NCBI GenBank assembly: GCA_020444425.1
Contig: JAHLLB010000032.1
Location: 1 to 54,422 of the forward strand
DNA length: 54,422 nucleotides
Direction of reading: 5' to 3'
Source of the DNA: a bacterium
GTDB lineage: Bacteria > Electryoneota > Electryoneia > Electryoneales > Electryoneaceae
Within the stretch, counting starts at the first letter, position 1; each line of letters begins with the position of its first letter. Both the position numbers and the translations under genes were made by a program. Positions 16,362 through 26,275 of the stretch are shown here, one piece after another. Under the pieces are notes generated by a model. It was given only the letters and a program-made list of their open reading frames with translations, made no database searches and had not been told where the DNA came from.

Positions 16362-17392
16362 CGTTGCCCTTCCGCGTCAGGGTCGGGCACCCGCGCTTTG
16401 CACAGGCCGTGCAATGTTCCGAAGCCGTACGCGAAGTGAAACGCCAGCCAGACGGGGGGCAGCAGCAGGGTGGCCAACCGTCCGGTCTTCTTGTATTCGT
16501 TCCAGGCGAAGGTTGCCCCGGCGAGCAGGTGCGCGGGCAGGGCGAGGCCGAGAATCCGGCCCTTGACGATGGCCAGCTTCCAATGCAGCAGCTTGCCCAG
16601 TTTGAGCACGGGCAACCACGCCAGCACACTCAGCACGAACAGGGTCGGCACGTGATGACGCAGGCGCATCGACCGCCAGTTGACTTTCAGGCTGATCGCA
16701 TTCCACCAGCCGGACTTGTGCGCGTAGCGTAACAATCCCCAGATCGTCGGCTTGGAAAAGTAGCGCGCGGTGGTGCGATGGGTGAGGTACAGTTTGTGTC
16801 CCGCCGCGATCAACCGCTGGTTCATGTCGTTGTCCTGGTTGCGCACCAGGGTTTCGTTGTAGCCGCCGATTTCGAGCAATGCCTGCTTGCGGAAAACGGG
16901 GTACGGGATGGTGTCGGCGAACCCTTCCGGCTGTGTGCGCACCGACGCCCCGGACGCTCCGAACGGATGGCTGATCGCCCACGCGACCAGCTGTGCCTGC
17001 AGGCTGTCATTGGCGGGGACGGTTTCCAGCCGGCCGCTGACACCCACCGCGCCGGTGGATTCCATCTCCTCCAGGCAGATCTGGATGTACTCGGGATCGT
17101 AGTAACCGTGCGCCCCGAAGAAGCAGATGTAGTCTCCGTTCGCCTCGAACAGGCCGATGTTGGCGGCGTGCGGGGTGAAACGTTGCGGGTTGTCAACGAG
17201 ACGGACGCGTTTGTCGTTGGCGAAGCGGGTGGTGATGATCTCGCGGGTATCGTCGGTGGACATGCCGTCGATGATGAGGATTTCGAGGCCGTACCCGGTC
17301 AGGTTCTGCTGCAGCAGCGAACGCACGACATCTTCGATGGTCGCGCCTTCGTTGTACGTAGGCATCAGAATGGAAACGATTGGATGCGGCAT
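16358..17392 (-). CDS. Family 2 glycosyltransferase with C-terminal membrane segments
   Basis: About 344 aa from ATG 17392, which has AAAGGA nine bases upstream; a longer frame to 17473 lacks a ribosome site. The GT-A domain starts VSILMPTYNEGATIEDVVRS. IIDGMSTDDT is typical, and the DxD-like element lies around FFGAHGYYDPEY. RNQDNDMNQRLIAAG matches the acceptor-binding ED/ND region. Two hydrophobic stretches near 250-320 suggest inner-membrane association, as in succinoglycan-type transferases. It is paired with the sugar transferase and probably elongates the lipid-linked sugar. Confidence 0.87.
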   Translation of the reverse strand: MPHPIVSILMPTYNEGATIEDVVRSLLQQNLTGYGLEILIIDGMSTDDTREIITTRFANDKRVRLVDNPQRFTPHAANIGLFEANGDYICFFGAHGYYDPEYIQICLEEMESTGAVGVSGRLETVPANDSLQAQLVAWAISHPFGASGASVRTQPEGFADTIPYPVFRKQALLEIGGYNETLVRNQDNDMNQRLIAAGHKLYLTHRTTARYFSKPTIWGLLRYAHKSGWWNAISLKVNWRSMRLRHHVPTLFVLSVLAWLPVLKLGKLLHWKLAIVKGRILGLALPAHLLAGATFAWNEYKKTGRLATLLLPPVWLAFHFAYGFGTLHGLCKARVPDPDAEGQR

Positions 17393-18025
17393 GCGGGTAC
17401 GATCCTTTGCGACGGTGATCCCTCTGGCGGAAGATAAGCAAGGCGAACCGTCCGGATAACCCCCGCACGGCACTTGAGCTCAGGGGCTGAGGTGTGGTCG
17501 TGGTGGCAGGACCGCGCGACGGTGCAACAGTAGTGCAAAAAAATGCGCGCGAACGAAGCCGGTAACCGTTGAGTCCCGGTTTCGGAGGATGGTTTCTCGC
17601 CAATAATGAACGAGTTGGCTCTTTTGTGTTTTATTGATTTAGCCATGTGAATTGTTAATAAACAACTGGATAGGCTATGTGACGGTGCGCACGGTGTGTT
17701 TTTTCGAGAGCCCATACGCTGTACTCCCCGGAAAGTCGCGTCTCCGCTTGTATTGCTGCGTCAGACCTGATTCACGGCCTACCTTGTCCGGCTGGGGAAA
17801 GGATCCAAATGCACCGATCAGAACCTCTTTCGCTGTGATCGGGATCAAGTGCTTAGGTTGACAGGGGTTAGCGTTGACGCCGCGCACTCCGGATGTGAAG
17901 CTGTGTGTCCACATTACAGGCACACATTAGAGCGGCGAGTTTGCGCTCACGTTGACTTTAGCGCTGGAATGGGTTGAGACAACGGACATTCCGTGAATCT
18001 GTCCGGCGAGAGAACGGAGGACCAC
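17393..18025. other. Divergent intergenic region
   Basis: About 630 bp between the glycosyltransferase (minus) and the envelope operon (plus). The part around 17620-17680 is AT-rich and contains the small palindrome TTGTTAATAAACAA, a possible operator or promoter element. I found no gene, RNA fold or array I could defend here. Confidence 0.4.
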
Positions 18026-19282
18026 ATGAGAATTGCAGCGGTGTTCATCGGGCTCATGCTCCTGCTGATGGTGGCGGCACCGCCATCGTGGGCAGTGACA
18101 GCGACGGCCGGATTCATTCATGAGAACGCGCAGATGTTCGTCATCGGCGAGCTCGTGGATGTGGAAGACCTGGAAAGCGACAATTTCAATGCCAGCGACG
18201 TAGAGAAGTTCTTCGAATTCTCGGTCACGCCAGACGTCGATTCGGAGCTGGACAAGAACATCCGGATGCACATTGAGTTCAGCCGGCTCGGGGAAGTGAT
18301 TTACGAATCATGGACCCGGGAGCCGTTCACCCTGGAAACGTGGGTGAACAGTCCGATCGGTGACTATGGGCGCTACACAAACGATCAGATCAACGATCTG
18401 AAAGCCACCTCCTGGTTTAACGAGGACTTGGACCGGTCGACGCAGTTCTCGGCGGAAACGTTGACCGGTGTCCTCGACGGTGGCAACCTGGCCGGTGACA
18501 TCTACATCATCAAGATCGAAGTCTTCGAGGTGATCGGCAATCAGGAGATCCCGCTGGCCTACGCTCTTGCGCCGATCCAGATCACCAGCCCGTCCCGTCC
18601 CCAGGCAATTACGCCGATGACCGGCGACGAGGTGCACTACCCGGTGTTCTTCTCGTGGACCGGAGTTGGCGGACAGGTGATGCCAGGCGATGTCCAGCTG
18701 ATCGTGGTTGAAGCGGACGAAGGTGACTTCGACGATCTGCAGACGATCATCGACAACCGCAGCATCGTCAACACCCGCTACGAAGGACCGGCTCAGTTCA
18801 TTGAGTATCACGCCTACACGGGCGCGGCCGGGACGGAGCAGCCGTTGACCAGTGGCCGGACCTATGTCTGGATGGTTTGTGTCGATGTGCAGTCCGCAGG
18901 CGGCCAGACCTACACCTTCTGCAGCTCGCCGGAGAGCTTCGTGTACACGGAGATGATCGAAGTCGATCCGGACGATCTGCTTGGTGGCGGTGGCGGTGGT
19001 GAGCAGGAGCTGGACGGAGTCGAGGCGGAGGATGGCGTTGTCAACAATCCTCCGGAAGAACGCGACACCAACGTACCGATTCCGGACCTCGTTTTCTCGG
19101 TTCTGCTGCAGGGCGGGTTGAGCCAGGCCCAGATCGACGAACTGATCAGTGCGTTTGAAGGTTATTACGTGAAGGACATGACGTTCGACGGGCAGAACGG
19201 TCAGACGTATTCCACCCTCGCGAAGAAGTTGAACACGCCGGGGCTGGAAGTGATCACAATCATCTATGATGAGGAGGAGTGA
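18026..19282 (+). CDS. Secreted protein of unknown function, first gene of FecR/CHASE2 locus
   Basis: About 418 aa from ATG 18026 with CGGAGG eight bases upstream. A signal peptide is clear (MRIAAVFIGLMLLLMVAAPPSWA). The middle region (about 190-310) reads as an Ig-like beta domain (ITSPSRPQAITPMTGDEVHYPVFFSW). A Gly-rich linker (GGGGGG) and an acidic tail follow, ending in IIYDEEE. I do not recognise a family. In cyanobacteria a DUF928 protein often accompanies FecR and CHASE2 genes, and this gene holds the same relative place, but sequence similarity is not evident to me. It is followed four bases later by the FecR gene, so the two are co-transcribed. Confidence 0.7.
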   Translation: MRIAAVFIGLMLLLMVAAPPSWAVTATAGFIHENAQMFVIGELVDVEDLESDNFNASDVEKFFEFSVTPDVDSELDKNIRMHIEFSRLGEVIYESWTREPFTLETWVNSPIGDYGRYTNDQINDLKATSWFNEDLDRSTQFSAETLTGVLDGGNLAGDIYIIKIEVFEVIGNQEIPLAYALAPIQITSPSRPQAITPMTGDEVHYPVFFSWTGVGGQVMPGDVQLIVVEADEGDFDDLQTIIDNRSIVNTRYEGPAQFIEYHAYTGAAGTEQPLTSGRTYVWMVCVDVQSAGGQTYTFCSSPESFVYTEMIEVDPDDLLGGGGGGEQELDGVEAEDGVVNNPPEERDTNVPIPDLVFSVLLQGGLSQAQIDELISAFEGYYVKDMTFDGQNGQTYSTLAKKLNTPGLEVITIIYDEEE

Positions 19283-19286
19283 TCAC

Positions 19287-19991
19287 ATGAACGCGAAAAC
19301 GATGCACACACGGACTCTGCGGATGCTGTCCCTGACCGTGTTCCTTCTGATGCTGGTAGGCATGTCCGCGCAGGCTGCGCGACCGATTGCGGTCGCGACG
19401 GACTTCCGTGGGACGGTGGAATTCCAGCATGACAACAAGTGGCAGGAGTTCCACAAGAATCTGCCGTTCTACGACGGTGACAAGATCCGGACGGGCGAGG
19501 ATGGGTATTGCGCCCTGATGTTCGTGGACGACAAGTCTCAGATCCGGCTGAACCCGAACACCGAAGCCACGCTCGGCCACACGGTGAACGCGGACAGCAG
19601 CTGGAACAAGCGTGTGGACATGGAACTCGGTCGTGTTCTCGCCCAGGTGACCGAACAGAAAGGCGCGTTGCAGGTTGCTACACCGACTGCGGTCGCGTCC
19701 GTCAAGGGCACCGAGTTCTGGGTGATGATGAACCCGGATGGTACGGTAACGCAGCTCACGCTTGAAGGTGTTGTTGAATTGATGAGCGTGCTGACCGGCG
19801 AAACGAAGGATGTCAGTGCCGGGTACCAGGGTGATGTTGACGGCAACGGCAACATTGACGTTACCGTGCTGAATGAGGACATTGTGCCGGATTATCTTGA
19901 CACGATGGACGTCGAGAAGATCGAGATCAAGTTCATCGACGAAGACGGCAACGAAAAAACATTGATCATTCCGGTCAAGATTGAGAAATAG
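19287..19991 (+). CDS. FecR-domain periplasmic protein
   Basis: About 234 aa from ATG 19287 with GAGGAGGAG upstream. A signal peptide (LSLTVFLLMLVGMSAQA) is followed by a FecR domain: TDFRGTVEFQ, YDGDKIRTGEDGYCALMF, DKSQIRLNPNTEATLG, and the hallmark TPTAVASVKGTEFWV. Unlike the iron-signalling FecR there is no N-terminal anti-sigma segment and no transmembrane anchor, so this is the free periplasmic FecR type. A short DVDGNGNIDV stretch near 190 could bind calcium (dockerin-like loop). It lies between a secreted protein gene and a barrel gene, and probably acts in envelope sensing. Confidence 0.85.
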   Translation: MNAKTMHTRTLRMLSLTVFLLMLVGMSAQAARPIAVATDFRGTVEFQHDNKWQEFHKNLPFYDGDKIRTGEDGYCALMFVDDKSQIRLNPNTEATLGHTVNADSSWNKRVDMELGRVLAQVTEQKGALQVATPTAVASVKGTEFWVMMNPDGTVTQLTLEGVVELMSVLTGETKDVSAGYQGDVDGNGNIDVTVLNEDIVPDYLDTMDVEKIEIKFIDEDGNEKTLIIPVKIEK

Positions 19992-20147
19992 CGCTGGTCT
20001 GATCCGCGAGGATTCAGATTAAGCAACGGGCCACTTCATCCGCTGGGGGTAGCGGATGGAGTGGACCCTGTCACGTTCCATGGTGACGTTTCGGGGAGAG
20101 GCCGCTCAGGCGGAACCGGGGCGCGTCGCCACAGAAGGTGAAACATC

Positions 20148-22796
20148 ATGCGAATTGAGTCTGACTGGAAACGGGCCACCGTTTCCGCACTCGTCCTGCT
20201 GCTGGCCATTGTGGGCCTGGCTTCCGCGCAGGGACCCACCATCATTGTGCACAATCCGGTTACTGTCGCCAATCCCGGCATACCATTGGAAATCGACGCG
20301 CGTATCGAAGGCATGCAGAACATCGGCAATGTCGTTGACGCGAACGTCCGCTTCCGCACGGTCGGCTCAAGCTCGTGGGATTTTATCCAGATGGAATTCT
20401 CGCTGGATGAGCTGGTGGCAAAGATTCCTGCTGAAGCGGTGACGACGGAAGGCCTCGAGTATTTCATCGAGGCGGAGATGGACGACGGCTCGACCATCAC
20501 CTACCCGGCGACGGGCGCGGAGTCCGCGCCGGTTTCGGTGACGGTACGCTCGGGTGACGAAGAGGCGGCAATTGATTCTGGCGTATTGATTCTCAGCCCG
20601 CTGCCGGAAGAAACGGTTCGTGACACCGACTTGTTCATCGCGGTCTCGTTCAATCCGAGTGTGTTCGCCGTGAATCCGGAGGATGTCGTCCTTCGTTTGA
20701 ACGGGAAGGATATCAGCAAAAAGGCCGTCACCACCGAATACCTGTTGATGGCGACGTTGGAGAAGGTGCCAAACGGGCGTCACCGTGTCGACCTGCTGCT
20801 CAAAGTCGGCAAGCAGGAGAAGTTGCTGCGTTCGTGGCTGTTCAATTTTGAATCGCTGCTGGGTGAGGTGAGCTACGACGAAACGATGCTCACCGGTTCG
20901 TTGGGTCTGGACGGCAATTCTCAGCAGACCAACGGGATCGACCAGAACCGGATGCGGGAGCTGGTGAACGTTCGGATGCAGCGTGGCGATTTCAAGGCGC
21001 AGTTGTACTCGCGCACGACCAGCGAAGAACAGGGACATATCCAGCCGCAGCACCGGTTCCGTGTCATCGCAGGCTGGCCGTTCTTCCAGGTCGGGCTCGG
21101 TGATCTGACGCCGAAGTACAGTGAGCTGGCGTTGTACGGCAACCGTGTTCGCGGTGCGGAGCTCAAGTTCAACTCGGGCAGCTTCGAGGTGAAGGGGATC
21201 TACGGCGAGATGCGGCGTGGGGTGAATGGGTACGGCTACACGGTCAACGACCAGATCACGGCGGCGATCGTCGACTCCATGGGCAATGTGATCGGCACGG
21301 AAACCTACAACGCCTACAACTACGATCCCGGCACCTACAAGCGAAACCTGGCGGCGTTGCGCTTCGGTTTCGGCCAGGAGAACGGTCCGAGTCACCTCGG
21401 GTTCACGTTCATGAAGGTGCGGGACGACACGTCCTCGATTGACATCGACCGTCCCCTGGATCTTCAGGAACGGATCGAGCTGGGCCGGCCGGTGGAGGTT
21501 GCGTATACCGCCACGCCCAAGGACAACCTCGTGGTAGGCACCGACTTCGGCTTGAAGCTTGACCGCAACAGGGTGCAGTTCAAGGGTGAAGCGGCGCTGT
21601 CGCTGTACAACAGCAACATCAGCGAACGACCGCTGGAAGACGCGGAAAACCTGAAGGACGTCATCTGGGTAAACCAGTATTTTGAACCGTTGCCGGCGGA
21701 AGGATTGACCAATGACGATGGCGAAGCGGAAGTGAACGCTGGGGAGCTGGCATCCTCCGTGATTTCGAACTCGCTGTCGTGGCAGGGGAAAGTGCGCTTG
21801 CGGTACTATGGGCACGATCTGCGCACCGGCTACGTGTTCCTCAACCGCAGCTTCACCTCGCTGGGGAATCCGAACCTGGTGAACGATGACGCCGGTTTCT
21901 ACGTGTATGACCGCATTCGCCTGTTCGAGAACCGGTTGTACCTGAATGCCGGGTATCGCAACTTCCACAACAACGTACAGAACAACAGCGAAACCACGTT
22001 GACCCGCCAGGAGATTTCGTTCGGGTTCACCTACATCACCGACGCGATGTACCCGGACATCAACTTCATGTTCCGGAACCAGACGAACGAGAACGATGGT
22101 ACGGTCACCGAGGTCATCACGGATACCACGGCGTACAACCAGGATCCGACGATGGGAGTTGTCTCCTTCGACAACCGGACCGCGAGCAACATGAACAGCT
22201 TCTCGGTCGGGTTGACCCATCGTGTGCGGCTCGCCGACACGCAGAGTGACTTGTCGTTGAGCTACCTGATGGCTGACCGTACGGATGATTACCAGGACAT
22301 CGGCAACTCGGACATGCAGTTCATCGGCTTCACCGCGAGTACGGACTATCGCGAATACCTGCCGGTGACCACGCGGATTGTGTTCTCGAATTCGTCGCAG
22401 ACGTCCATGGACGGTCTCACCGAACTGAGTTACGTTACGATCAACCTGCGCGGGAGCTACTACCTGTTTGACCGGACGCTGGTGCCGTATTTCAATCCGA
22501 ATATGACGTTGGGTTCCGGCGACTACTCGTTGACGTATGACGACATTCTGCCGGCTGGTGCCGATCCGGCGACGACGTTGCGCTTGCAGAAGATCGACTA
22601 TACGCGTATCGACTGGGTGGTTGGCATGGAATGGCGGTTCATGCGCCAGCACACTCTGGCGGCACGGATCAGCGTGTCCACGTATTCGGACAACGGCGAG
22701 TACCAGTATTTCGACGGCAGTTCGGCCGATGCGGACATTGACGAAGTCGATCGCGACGACTATTCGGTGCTGTTCAGCTACATTTACCGGTTCTAG
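20148..22796 (+). CDS. Outer-membrane beta-barrel protein of unknown function
   Basis: 882 aa. A signal peptide (ALVLLLAIVGLASA) precedes an N-terminal region of Ig-like beta structure (30-240). From about 290 there are alternating amphipathic strands rich in Y, F, R and N (for example FRVIAGWPFFQVGLGDLTP). The protein ends in aromatic strands closing with YSVLFSYIYRF, the terminal-phenylalanine signature recognised by the BAM complex. I do not recognise a named family. It follows the FecR gene after 156 bp and ends at a strong terminator, so the three envelope genes plausibly form one transcript. Confidence 0.75.
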   Translation: MRIESDWKRATVSALVLLLAIVGLASAQGPTIIVHNPVTVANPGIPLEIDARIEGMQNIGNVVDANVRFRTVGSSSWDFIQMEFSLDELVAKIPAEAVTTEGLEYFIEAEMDDGSTITYPATGAESAPVSVTVRSGDEEAAIDSGVLILSPLPEETVRDTDLFIAVSFNPSVFAVNPEDVVLRLNGKDISKKAVTTEYLLMATLEKVPNGRHRVDLLLKVGKQEKLLRSWLFNFESLLGEVSYDETMLTGSLGLDGNSQQTNGIDQNRMRELVNVRMQRGDFKAQLYSRTTSEEQGHIQPQHRFRVIAGWPFFQVGLGDLTPKYSELALYGNRVRGAELKFNSGSFEVKGIYGEMRRGVNGYGYTVNDQITAAIVDSMGNVIGTETYNAYNYDPGTYKRNLAALRFGFGQENGPSHLGFTFMKVRDDTSSIDIDRPLDLQERIELGRPVEVAYTATPKDNLVVGTDFGLKLDRNRVQFKGEAALSLYNSNISERPLEDAENLKDVIWVNQYFEPLPAEGLTNDDGEAEVNAGELASSVISNSLSWQGKVRLRYYGHDLRTGYVFLNRSFTSLGNPNLVNDDAGFYVYDRIRLFENRLYLNAGYRNFHNNVQNNSETTLTRQEISFGFTYITDAMYPDINFMFRNQTNENDGTVTEVITDTTAYNQDPTMGVVSFDNRTASNMNSFSVGLTHRVRLADTQSDLSLSYLMADRTDDYQDIGNSDMQFIGFTASTDYREYLPVTTRIVFSNSSQTSMDGLTELSYVTINLRGSYYLFDRTLVPYFNPNMTLGSGDYSLTYDDILPAGADPATTLRLQKIDYTRIDWVVGMEWRFMRQHTLAARISVSTYSDNGEYQYFDGSSADADIDEVDRDDYSVLFSYIYRF

Positions 22797-22822
22797 TCCT
22801 CGCCTGCAGAGATGGTACACAG

Positions 22823-22850
22823 CCCCGGCAAACGCCGGGGTTTGTTTTTT
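22823..22850 (+). terminator. Intrinsic terminator after the beta-barrel gene
   Basis: CCCCGGC / GCCGGGG stem with an AAAC loop, followed by TTTGTTTTTT. Placed 26 bp after the stop of the barrel gene. Confidence 0.9.
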
Positions 22851-22920
22851 CCCGGTATCCGCACTTGACTGGAAACGTGGAATTGCGCTAATTCACCGCA
22901 GGTAACGCATGGGGAGTGTT

Positions 22921-25137
22921 GTGGCAAAACGTCGGAAGCGCAAACAAGTCAGCTGGTGGATCGGGATTGCGGCCAGTGTCGCGATCACGGCTGTTGCCTT
23001 GTATCTCGGCAGCATCGGTCTTGTGCATGAGCTGGAGCTGAAGACCTACGACCAGCGGTTCCTCGCGCGCGGTCCGGTCGATATCGGCGAGAGCGACGCG
23101 GTTGTGGTCACGATCAACGACGACGACTTCACGTTGCTCGACACCCGCTGGCCGTTTCCACGCAGCTACTACGCCCACGTGATCGAAAACCTTTTCGCCG
23201 CCGGTGCGAAGCTGGTTGTCATCGACGTTCAGTTCTTCGAATCATCGTTCGACACCACGCAGGATGTTGCCCTCGCGGAAGCCACTCACGCCGCGCCGGA
23301 CAGCGTGATCCACGCGGCCAAGATCTCGTTCACCGACAAGTCGCAGTTGCAGGATCAGCTTGCCCGGACGATGCTTCCCGCAAAACGGATCTACACGCCC
23401 GAAGTGAACGTCGGCGTGGTCAACGAAATCCAGGACCGGGACGGGTTCACGCGGCAGTATCCGTTTGCGTTTGAGGTGCAGGAACTGAACTGGCTGCCGT
23501 TGTCGATGAAGGCGCTGCAGCTGGTACAGGAACGGCCGGACACGGTTCAGCTCTACCGTGACGATCCGAAAGTGGTGCGCTTCGCGGGATTGGCCATTCC
23601 GAAGATGACGGAGAATTCCTTCCTGATCAATTACGCTGGACCGGCGGGTACGTTTCCGACCTACGCCTTTTCCAGCGTGATCGACGACGGTTCGTTCCAG
23701 CTCGCGCAGGACGACACGAACTACATGCAGTGGTTCGTGATGTCGGATGAGGAGTTCAACACGTTTATCAGCGTGATGCCTGAGGATGCGGCGGACGCGT
23801 TCCGGGAAATTCGCCAGGACAACCCATTCCGCGACAAAGTGGTGTTTGTTGGTGCGGCGGCTGCGGCGTTGCGGGATACGAAAAAGACGCCGTTCTTCGC
23901 GTACAAGCCAGCCGGTGAGATCGCGACGGAAAACCGTGAAACGCCCGGGGTGGAAGTCCACGCGCACGCGTACCAGACCCTTCGTGACCGGTCGTGGATC
24001 AAGAACGCGCCGTTGCGTGCGGAAGTGATCCTCACGTTCGCGCTCGTGTTGGCAGTGTTCGCCATCAGCAACACGTTAACCTTGCTGCTCGCGGCTCCGC
24101 TGTCGCTGGTGGTGGCGGGGTTATACACCTGGGGTACGTTTTACGCGTTCGGCCAGCACAACCTGTGGTTGGCGCTGGTCGCGCCGTTGCTGGCGATGGT
24201 GATCATGTTTGCGTTGACCACGGTCTACCGTTTCCTGCTCGAACAGCGGGACAAGGCGCAGATTCGCGGCATGTTCAGCCAGTATGTGCCGAAGCGAGTT
24301 GTGGACGAGTTGATTGACAATCCGGACATGATGCGTCTTGGCGGTGAGCGCCGACGGATGACCTGCCTGTTCACCGACGTTGCCGGTTTTACGTCAGTGT
24401 CGGAAAAGTTGACCCCGGAAGAGCTGGTCAGCCTGCTCAATGAATACCTCTCGGCGATGTCGAAGATCATTCTCAACAATGAGGGCATCATCGACAAGTA
24501 CGAGGGCGACCTGATCATGGCGGAATGGGGCGCGCCGGTGCGCAACGATCAGCATGCGACCCTCGCCTGCCGGGCTGCGCTTCGGATGCAGGAGAAGTTG
24601 GAAGAGATGCGCCGCGACTTCGACCGGCGTGGACTGCCATTGCTGGAAAGCCGTGTTGGGATCAACACCGGCGACATGATTGTCGGCAACATGGGCTGCC
24701 TCGAGGTATTCGACTACACGGTGATGGGCGACGCGGTCAACCTCGCCAGCCGTCTCGAAGGGGCGAACAAGTCCTATGGCACGACGATCATGATCGGGCC
24801 GGAAACGTGGGCTGATGTCAAGGACGAGTTCGCCACTCGCGCGCTGGATGATATTCTGGTCAAGGGGAAGGAACGGCCGGTGCGGGTGTATGAGCTGATG
24901 GCGGATTCGTGGGACAAGATCAGCGACGCACAGAAACAGGCGCTGGACGATTTCGACCGTGGCTTGAAGAATTACCGCAACCGCCGATTCAGCGATGCGA
25001 TCGACTACTTCCAGCAGGTGCTGCGGGTGATGCCGGATGACGGTCCGAGCCTGGCCTATATCAAGCGCTGCCAGGAATTCCTGGCCGATCCGCCGCCGCC
25101 GGAATGGGATGGGGTGTACGAGATGCTGGAAAAGTGA
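22921..25137 (+). CDS. CHASE2-domain class III nucleotidyl (adenylate) cyclase with TPR-like tail
   Basis: About 738 aa from GTG 22921 (GGGGAG five bases upstream); ATG 22909 would add four residues. Layout: one membrane helix (about 13-33), a periplasmic CHASE2 sensor (to about 355), three further helices (about 365-445), then a class III cyclase domain. Metal-binding aspartates lie in FTDVAGFTS and KYEGDLIMAEWG. The lysine of DKYEGD and the VMGDAVNLASRLEG segment (transition-state Asn and Arg) are intact, so ATP is the likely substrate. The C-terminal 60 residues (LKNYRNRRFSDAIDYFQQVL) form a TPR-like hairpin. Adjacent FecR and barrel genes suggest an envelope signal controls it. Confidence 0.9.
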   Translation: MAKRRKRKQVSWWIGIAASVAITAVALYLGSIGLVHELELKTYDQRFLARGPVDIGESDAVVVTINDDDFTLLDTRWPFPRSYYAHVIENLFAAGAKLVVIDVQFFESSFDTTQDVALAEATHAAPDSVIHAAKISFTDKSQLQDQLARTMLPAKRIYTPEVNVGVVNEIQDRDGFTRQYPFAFEVQELNWLPLSMKALQLVQERPDTVQLYRDDPKVVRFAGLAIPKMTENSFLINYAGPAGTFPTYAFSSVIDDGSFQLAQDDTNYMQWFVMSDEEFNTFISVMPEDAADAFREIRQDNPFRDKVVFVGAAAAALRDTKKTPFFAYKPAGEIATENRETPGVEVHAHAYQTLRDRSWIKNAPLRAEVILTFALVLAVFAISNTLTLLLAAPLSLVVAGLYTWGTFYAFGQHNLWLALVAPLLAMVIMFALTTVYRFLLEQRDKAQIRGMFSQYVPKRVVDELIDNPDMMRLGGERRRMTCLFTDVAGFTSVSEKLTPEELVSLLNEYLSAMSKIILNNEGIIDKYEGDLIMAEWGAPVRNDQHATLACRAALRMQEKLEEMRRDFDRRGLPLLESRVGINTGDMIVGNMGCLEVFDYTVMGDAVNLASRLEGANKSYGTTIMIGPETWADVKDEFATRALDDILVKGKERPVRVYELMADSWDKISDAQKQALDDFDRGLKNYRNRRFSDAIDYFQQVLRVMPDDGPSLAYIKRCQEFLADPPPPEWDGVYEMLEK

Positions 25138-25372
25138 CGGGTGCCGTGCTGGGGTTCTGGGGTAGGGGCTCTGGGCTCAATTGTCTTTGTCGTTTCTCGT
25201 GAAGTTTGCCCCGACGAGCTCGCTCGTCGGGATAGTCCGGCGATAGGCCCCTGTGACCCGTCGTGGTACATACTCACGACATGGTTCTCGTGGACAATCC
25301 GTAGCCCGCAGACCGAAATGCGTCTGAGAGCAACACAGCCGCGTTTGCAAGCAAACACGGCCACATTCTTCT
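25138..25372. repeat. Repeat-filled spacer: GGGYTCY heptamers and two palindromes
   Basis: Right after the cyclase stop, four heptamers of the GGGYTCY family occupy 25152-25179. A palindrome with 9-bp arms CCCGACGAG / CTCGTCGGG and loop CTCG lies at 25210-25231. A second (arms CCGCGTTTG / CAAACACGG, loop CAAG) lies at 25339-25360 and recurs at 44751 and 54380. I see no gene here. Confidence 0.75.
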
Positions 25373-25414
25373 CACACCTCACACCTCACACCTCACACCT
25401 CACACCTCACACCT
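25373..25414. repeat. Heptamer tandem array CACACCT x6
   Basis: Six perfect copies of CACACCT. The array overlaps the 3' end of the deacetylase gene: the TGA stop (25407-25409) is built from two adjacent units, and the last residues EV come from the final unit. Confidence 0.92.
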
Positions 25415-26150
25415 CCCAAAAACTGACCCGTTCGAGGTCGGGGATTTCGTGCGCGTTGTGCCTCAGCAGGGTGGTTTCGTCAGCGTACATCGGGTGGTTC
25501 GGGTGCACCATCGCCTCCGCGATCTCGAAGCGCAACGGCCGGGCGACGTGCAACTTGTGGATGGTCTCGTACTCGGCGAACGTGTCGGTCATGTGCGTCG
25601 GATAGGGGGTCCGAACGGCTCGCTTCCACGCAAGACAGCGCAGTCGGATGGCGTGCAGCCTCGGGGTCATCGGTTGCAGGAAGACGGTCTTCGGTGCCCG
25701 CACTCGATGGATGTCTAACCGTTTCTGCAACTCTGTCAGCACCCGCAACAGTGCCCACGACATGTGTACATGATGATGCGAGTCGATGTGGGAGACATTC
25801 ACCCCAGCCTCACGGACCCGTTGCACCTGTGCGGTCCATTCGTCGAGGATCGCGGTCGCGAGACCACGATTCAACGCGGACAGGTTGAGCGGATTCTGAA
25901 ACTCGCCGTCTTCGTTGAGCAACGGGCGTAGCCGGTCAGGATCACTCAGCGGCGCGAACTGGGTCAGGTTCAGGTGGACGCCGAACGACACCTGCGGAAA
26001 CTCCTGCGCACGGTGGACAGCGTCCTCGAACGCGGGCGCGTTCGCCATGATCGTAGACGAGGTGATCAAGCCCTGGTCGATCAGGGCAAAAGTGGCATCG
26101 TTGACCTCGCGGCTCATTCCGAGGTCGTCAGCGTTGACAATCAGGCGCAT
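25407..26150 (-). CDS. ChbG/HpnK (YdjC-like) carbohydrate deacetylase
   Basis: 247 aa with the family's metal and catalytic signature: NADDLGMS at the N-terminus (the Asp pair), FGVHLNLTQF with a metal histidine, and HIDSHHHVHM with the second histidine cluster. Known members remove acetyl groups from chitooligosaccharides or from a hopanoid precursor. Which substrate applies here cannot be told; no hopanoid genes are near. Cytoplasmic, with no signal peptide. The 3' end runs into a CACACCT heptamer array that supplies its stop codon. Confidence 0.9.
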   Translation of the reverse strand: MRLIVNADDLGMSREVNDATFALIDQGLITSSTIMANAPAFEDAVHRAQEFPQVSFGVHLNLTQFAPLSDPDRLRPLLNEDGEFQNPLNLSALNRGLATAILDEWTAQVQRVREAGVNVSHIDSHHHVHMSWALLRVLTELQKRLDIHRVRAPKTVFLQPMTPRLHAIRLRCLAWKRAVRTPYPTHMTDTFAEYETIHKLHVARPLRFEIAEAMVHPNHPMYADETTLLRHNAHEIPDLERVSFWEV

Positions 26151-26275
26151 GATTGGATTGAGTTGGTGGTGGATCCGGTTGCCGGAAGATACTACGCGGT
26201 GACGTGGCGAAACAGGGCTACGGGATTCTCCCCTGCAGCGGTACGGCCGAGTGGCAGCAGTCGGGTGCTCGAAGA

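Noticed and set aside
20367..22820. An 817-codon open frame antisense to the beta-barrel gene
   Set aside because: It mirrors the GC-rich coding strand. The sense frame has a signal peptide, a start and a barrel terminus; the antisense product has no recognisable features.
25373..25414. Possible CRISPR-like array
   Set aside because: The units are 7 bp, contiguous and without spacers, and no cas genes are in the window. The Cas4-like nuclease at 9767 is not accompanied by Cas1 or Cas2.
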